Below, piece by piece: positions 61,645-64,000 of a stretch of 64,000 nucleotides of DNA. The position numbers and the translations under genes were made by a program. The stretch is from Rathayibacter sp. Leaf185 (GTDB lineage Bacteria; Actinomycetota; Actinomycetes; Actinomycetales; Microbacteriaceae). How positions within the stretch are numbered: the first letter of the stretch is position 1; each line of letters opens with the position of its first letter. The DNA lies in the NCBI RefSeq assembly GCF_001423885.1, contig NZ_LMPP01000006.1, positions 1-64,000 on the forward strand, read 5' to 3'. Below the pieces are notes generated by a model. The model was given only the letters and a program-made list of their open reading frames with translations. It was not told the origin of the DNA and did not search any database.

Positions 61645-62631
61645 TCACGCGCGCGTCCACTCCAGCAGCCTCTCGACCGGCCAGGTCGTGACGATCCGCT
61701 CCTCGGGCACGCCGAGCCGCTCGGCGCGCTCGGCTCCGTAGTCGAGGAGCGCCAGCTGCCCCGGCGCGTGGGCGTCGCTGTCGATCGAGAAGAGGCAGCC
61801 CGCCTCGATCGCGAGGGCGATCAGCTCGTCCGGCGGATCCTCGCGCTCGGGTCGCGCATTGATCTCGACCGCGGTGGAGTGGTCGGCGCAGGCGCGGAAG
61901 ACCGCGGCGGCATCGAACGTCGACGGCGGGCGCGTGCCCCGCTCGCCGCTGACGAGCCGGCCCGTGACGTGACCGAGCACGTTCGTCCTCGGATCCGAGG
62001 CGGCCCCGACCAGCCGCGCCGTCATCTCGCGGCTCGGCATCCGCAGGGCGGAGTGGGCGCTCGCGACCACGACGTCCAGGCGCTCGAGCAGCTCGTCGGC
62101 CTGGTCGAGCGAGCCGTCGTCGAGCACGTCGACCTCGATGCCGCTGAGCAGGCGGAGCGGCCCGGTCTCGAGAGTCGCCAGGTGCTCCAGCTGCTCCTCG
62201 AGCCGCTCGGCGCTCAGCCCGTGCGCAACGCGCAGGCGCGGGGAGTGATCGGTGAGCGCCAGGTACTCGTGGCCGAGCGCCCGGGCGGCCTCGACCATCG
62301 CGGCGACCGGAGTCGCGCCGTCCGACCACTCGCTGTGGCTGTGGAGGTCACCGCGCAGGCGGCTCCGCAGGGCGCTCACCGGCAGCGAGGCGGTCCCGCG
62401 CAGCTCAGCGAGGTAGTCGGGCACCCGCCCCTCGCGCGCCTGGCTGATCACCGTGAAGGTGGTGTCGCCGATGCCTGCGGCCCGCCGCACCGCTGCGAGG
62501 TCGTCGCGCTGGTCGTCGGGCATCGACTCCAGCACGGCGATCGCCGTGCGGAACGCCTTCGCACGGTACTTCGAGGCGCGCTCCTGCTCGAGCAGCGTGG
62601 CGATCTCCTGCAGTGCCGCGACGGGGTCCAT
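61645..62631 (-). CDS. PHP-domain phosphoesterase (PolX C-terminal-like)
   Basis: A 328-aa protein. The first ~85 residues resemble the helix-hairpin-helix part of PolX (KYRAKAFRTAIAVLESM; GIGDTTFTVI). The PHP domain then shows its metal motifs: GDLHSHSEWSDG, LALTDHSPR, SGIEVDVLDDG, VVVASAHSAL, VLGHVTGR and IDSDAHA. The polymerase palm is absent, so this is a stand-alone nuclease or phosphatase, probably acting on nucleic-acid or nucleotide ends. ATG at 62631; weak TAGACC 6 nt upstream. Confidence 0.9.
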   Translation of the reverse strand: MDPVAALQEIATLLEQERASKYRAKAFRTAIAVLESMPDDQRDDLAAVRRAAGIGDTTFTVISQAREGRVPDYLAELRGTASLPVSALRSRLRGDLHSHSEWSDGATPVAAMVEAARALGHEYLALTDHSPRLRVAHGLSAERLEEQLEHLATLETGPLRLLSGIEVDVLDDGSLDQADELLERLDVVVASAHSALRMPSREMTARLVGAASDPRTNVLGHVTGRLVSGERGTRPPSTFDAAAVFRACADHSTAVEINARPEREDPPDELIALAIEAGCLFSIDSDAHAPGQLALLDYGAERAERLGVPEERIVTTWPVERLLEWTRA

Positions 62632-62679
62632 CGTCCCGGTCTAGCAGAGGCCCCGCCGCGGGTCAGCCCCTGCCGCGGG

Positions 62680-63441
62680 TCAGCCCCTGCCCTCGACCAG
62701 GATCCGCAGGGCGTCGCGCACGAGGGCGGCGCCGGCCGCGCCTCCGTACTGCGCCGCGAAGCGCTCGTCGGCGACGTACATCTCGCCGAGCCCGAGCAGA
62801 TACTCATCGGTCGGCACTCCGGAGGCGTCCCGCGGGGTTCCCGGGACCGTGCCCAGCCAGCGGCGGTGCCGCTCGGCCAGCGCCTGCGCCTCGGAACCGG
62901 CAGGATCCGCCCCCGCCTGCGCGGCGGCCGCCCAGTCGTCGGCGAGCTGCTTCTGCGAGCGCTGCCACTCCTCCTTCTCGGCCGCGCTCATCGAGCGCCA
63001 CCACCGGTCGCCGTCCGCGTACGCGGCCGAGCCCCAGCGCTCGACGACCTCGTCCTCGTACTGCGTGTGCTCGAAGCCGTCGAACATGTCGTCCGCCATG
63101 AGCTCCTCCCCTTCTCTCATCGTCGTGATCGTCCTGCGCACCGCGGCGATCCGCCTCTGCAGCAGCTCGCCCTCCTCCTCGAGCCGATCGAGGTGCCGTT
63201 CGAGCGCCTCGGCCGCAACGGTCTCGCGACGGAGGATCCCGGCGATCGCCGGCAGCCCGAGCCCCAGATCGCGCAGCAGGAGGATGCGCTGCAGCCGCAC
63301 GAGCGCCTCGGCGTCGTAGTAGCGGTAGCCGTTCGCCGCCACCCGGCTCGGTTCGAGCAGCCCCTCGGCCCCGTAGTGGCGCAGGGTCCTGCTGGTCGTC
63401 CCCGCCAGGCGGGCGACCTCGGTGATGGGCCAGTCGCGCAC
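62680..63441 (-). CDS. TipA-like MerR-family regulator
   Basis: A 253-aa protein: N-terminal MerR helix-turn-helix (ITEVARLAGTTSRTLRHYGA; GYRYYDAEALVRLQRIL), coiled-coil dimerisation helix (about 75-115), then a TipAS-like antibiotic-recognition domain (about 125-250; YEDEVVERWG, WWRSMSAAEKEEW, MYVADERFAAQYGG). TipA proteins are activated by binding thiopeptide or related drugs. GTG start with GGAGGGG just upstream. The promoter has the 19-bp spacer typical of MerR activation, so it should be autoregulated. Confidence 0.9.
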   Translation of the reverse strand: MRDWPITEVARLAGTTSRTLRHYGAEGLLEPSRVAANGYRYYDAEALVRLQRILLLRDLGLGLPAIAGILRRETVAAEALERHLDRLEEEGELLQRRIAAVRRTITTMREGEELMADDMFDGFEHTQYEDEVVERWGSAAYADGDRWWRSMSAAEKEEWQRSQKQLADDWAAAAQAGADPAGSEAQALAERHRRWLGTVPGTPRDASGVPTDEYLLGLGEMYVADERFAAQYGGAAGAALVRDALRILVEGRG

Positions 63442-63468
63442 GGCCCCTCCTCTCTCGCGGTGGCTCCG

Positions 63469-63499
63469 ACGGTAGGCGTTGACGCTGCGTCAAGGTCAA
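63469..63499 (-). promoter_or_regulatory. MerR/TipA-type promoter with 19-bp spacer and operator
   Basis: On the minus strand: -35 TTGACC (63499-63494), a 19-bp spacer, and -10 TACCGT (63474-63469). The spacer contains the palindrome TTGACGCAGCGTCAA (63479-63493). Long-spacer promoters with a central palindrome are the hallmark of MerR-type activation. Confidence 0.85.
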
Positions 63500-63543
63500 G
63501 GCCGTCGCTGATGAACAGCTGAGCCGCTGTTGCCGAGCGCGCA

Positions 63544-63561
63544 GACGCGATATATCGTGTC
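63544..63561. promoter_or_regulatory. PadR-box-like palindrome, site 1
   Basis: GACGCGATATATCGTGTC, one mismatch from a perfect 18-bp palindrome. It lies upstream of the DUF4097 gene. The ATATCG core is typical of PadR operators in Actinobacteria. Confidence 0.6.
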
Positions 63562-63572
63562 TCTCATCAACT

Positions 63573-63586
63573 CGCGTTATATCGCG
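63573..63586. promoter_or_regulatory. PadR-box-like palindrome, site 2
   Basis: CGCGTTATATCGCG, sharing the CGCG(A/T)TATATCG core with site 1; centres are 27 bp apart. It lies 37 bp before the DUF4097 start codon. The cognate regulator is not in the window. Confidence 0.6.
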
Positions 63587-63623
63587 TGTCAGCAGCCCAC
63601 CCGGGCGCAGGAGGAGGAGCACC

Positions 63624-64000
63624 ATGTCGCTCGAGAAATGGCTCGTGCAGGCGGGCGAATCGAAGGTCGTCGACCTCGACGTCGTCCGGTCGGTCAAGAT
63701 CGCCCTGGTCGGAGGTCAGATCGACGTCATCGCTCACGACGAGCCGACGGCTCGCGTCGAGGTGCACAGCGTAAACGGCCGCGCGCTGAAGATCTCGATG
63801 GACGGCGACCGTCTCGAGATCGACCACATCCAGCTGCGCTGGGACACCATCGTCGACGTCGTGAAGGGCCTCGGCCGCCGCGGCGACCGCGCCGACGTCA
63901 GCCTCCTCGTGCCCCGCGGCGTCGAGCTGAAGTTCGACACCGTCTCGGCCGACGGCCTCGTCTCGGGCCTGCACAGCGATGCGCGCGTCTCGACCGTCGG
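63624..64000 (+). CDS. DUF4097-family protein (partial, runs off the window)
   Basis: The first ~125 residues of a beta-helix-type DUF4097 protein: MSLEKWLVQAGESKVVDLDV at the start, then repeated short strands such as VSLLVPRGVELKFDTVSADG. The frame is still open at 64000. A GGAGGAGG Shine-Dalgarno precedes the ATG. DUF4097 genes in Actinobacteria are commonly paired with a PadR-like regulator, consistent with the boxes upstream; the regulator may lie just beyond the edge. Confidence 0.85.
   Translation, partial: MSLEKWLVQAGESKVVDLDVVRSVKIALVGGQIDVIAHDEPTARVEVHSVNGRALKISMDGDRLEIDHIQLRWDTIVDVVKGLGRRGDRADVSLLVPRGVELKFDTVSADGLVSGLHSDARVSTV

Noticed and set aside
1-64000. CRISPR arrays, tRNA or rRNA genes
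   Set aside because: No regularly spaced repeat-spacer array was seen; the short repeats are directly tandem. No cloverleaf or rRNA-like segment was noticed in the gaps.

Overview
The window is high-GC, gene-dense actinobacterial DNA. Several traits point to the family Microbacteriaceae (a Rathayibacter, Curtobacterium or Clavibacter relative is my guess): multicopy DUF222/HNH genes, cell-wall-binding-repeat-2 surface proteins, an AztABCD zinc system, ribonuclease J, LytR-CpsA-Psr proteins, and many genes whose start codon sits 6 nt after a TANNNT -10 hexamer (leaderless transcription). I see no rRNA, tRNA or CRISPR array. I call 61 coding regions (one is a 14-codon leader ORF and one runs off the right edge), plus operators, terminators and several families of intergenic palindromes.

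Layout. 1-100: direct repeats that may be the end of an IS481-like element. 0.2-9.5 kb: a PucR-type regulator, a DUF222/HNH gene, and a seven-gene minus-strand operon (lipoprotein, ATPase, two permeases, amidohydrolase, RidA, adenine/adenosine-deaminase-like enzyme) that looks like an uptake-and-deamination pathway for a purine-like compound. 9.7-18 kb: small regulator/enzyme pairs (TetR with an MDR oxidoreductase, ArsR with a tandem SRPBCC protein, XRE with an SDR), an alditol-oxidase-like flavoenzyme, a ChaB/Rho-N protein and kynureninase. 18-33 kb: a GH13 enzyme, a CNNM/HlyC transporter, a nucleotidyltransferase reading in frame into an SMP-30 lactonase, MFS and APC transporters, ribonuclease J, SulP and a maltokinase-cap-like protein.

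33-45 kb: rocD and ddaH (arginine-derivative and ornithine catabolism), then a Zur-box-controlled zinc importer with two beta-propeller lipoproteins flanking the binding protein, a second XRE/SDR module, and a FadR-type regulator with two divergent SDRs. 45-49 kb: a second DUF222/HNH copy, a MarR/SDR pair with a double operator, and a GrpB-family protein. 49-61.5 kb is a surface-biology region: three tandem cell-wall-binding-repeat proteins sharing a novel N-terminal region, a ROK sugar kinase, an LCP ligase, a secreted bulb-type lectin, and an operon with a HEAT-repeat/GT4 fusion, a GT1-like glycosyltransferase and two small unknown proteins. 61.6-64 kb: a PHP phosphoesterase, a TipA-like MerR regulator with a textbook 19-bp-spacer promoter, and the start of a DUF4097 protein behind PadR-like boxes.

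The most unusual items are the surface locus with its unknown N-terminal domains and HEAT-GT4 fusion, the deaminase that lacks the usual HAGE glutamate, the nucleotidyltransferase-lactonase read-through frame with an internal start signal, two inverted copies of a 61-bp palindrome, and repeated 15-16-bp tandem triplications at unrelated loci.
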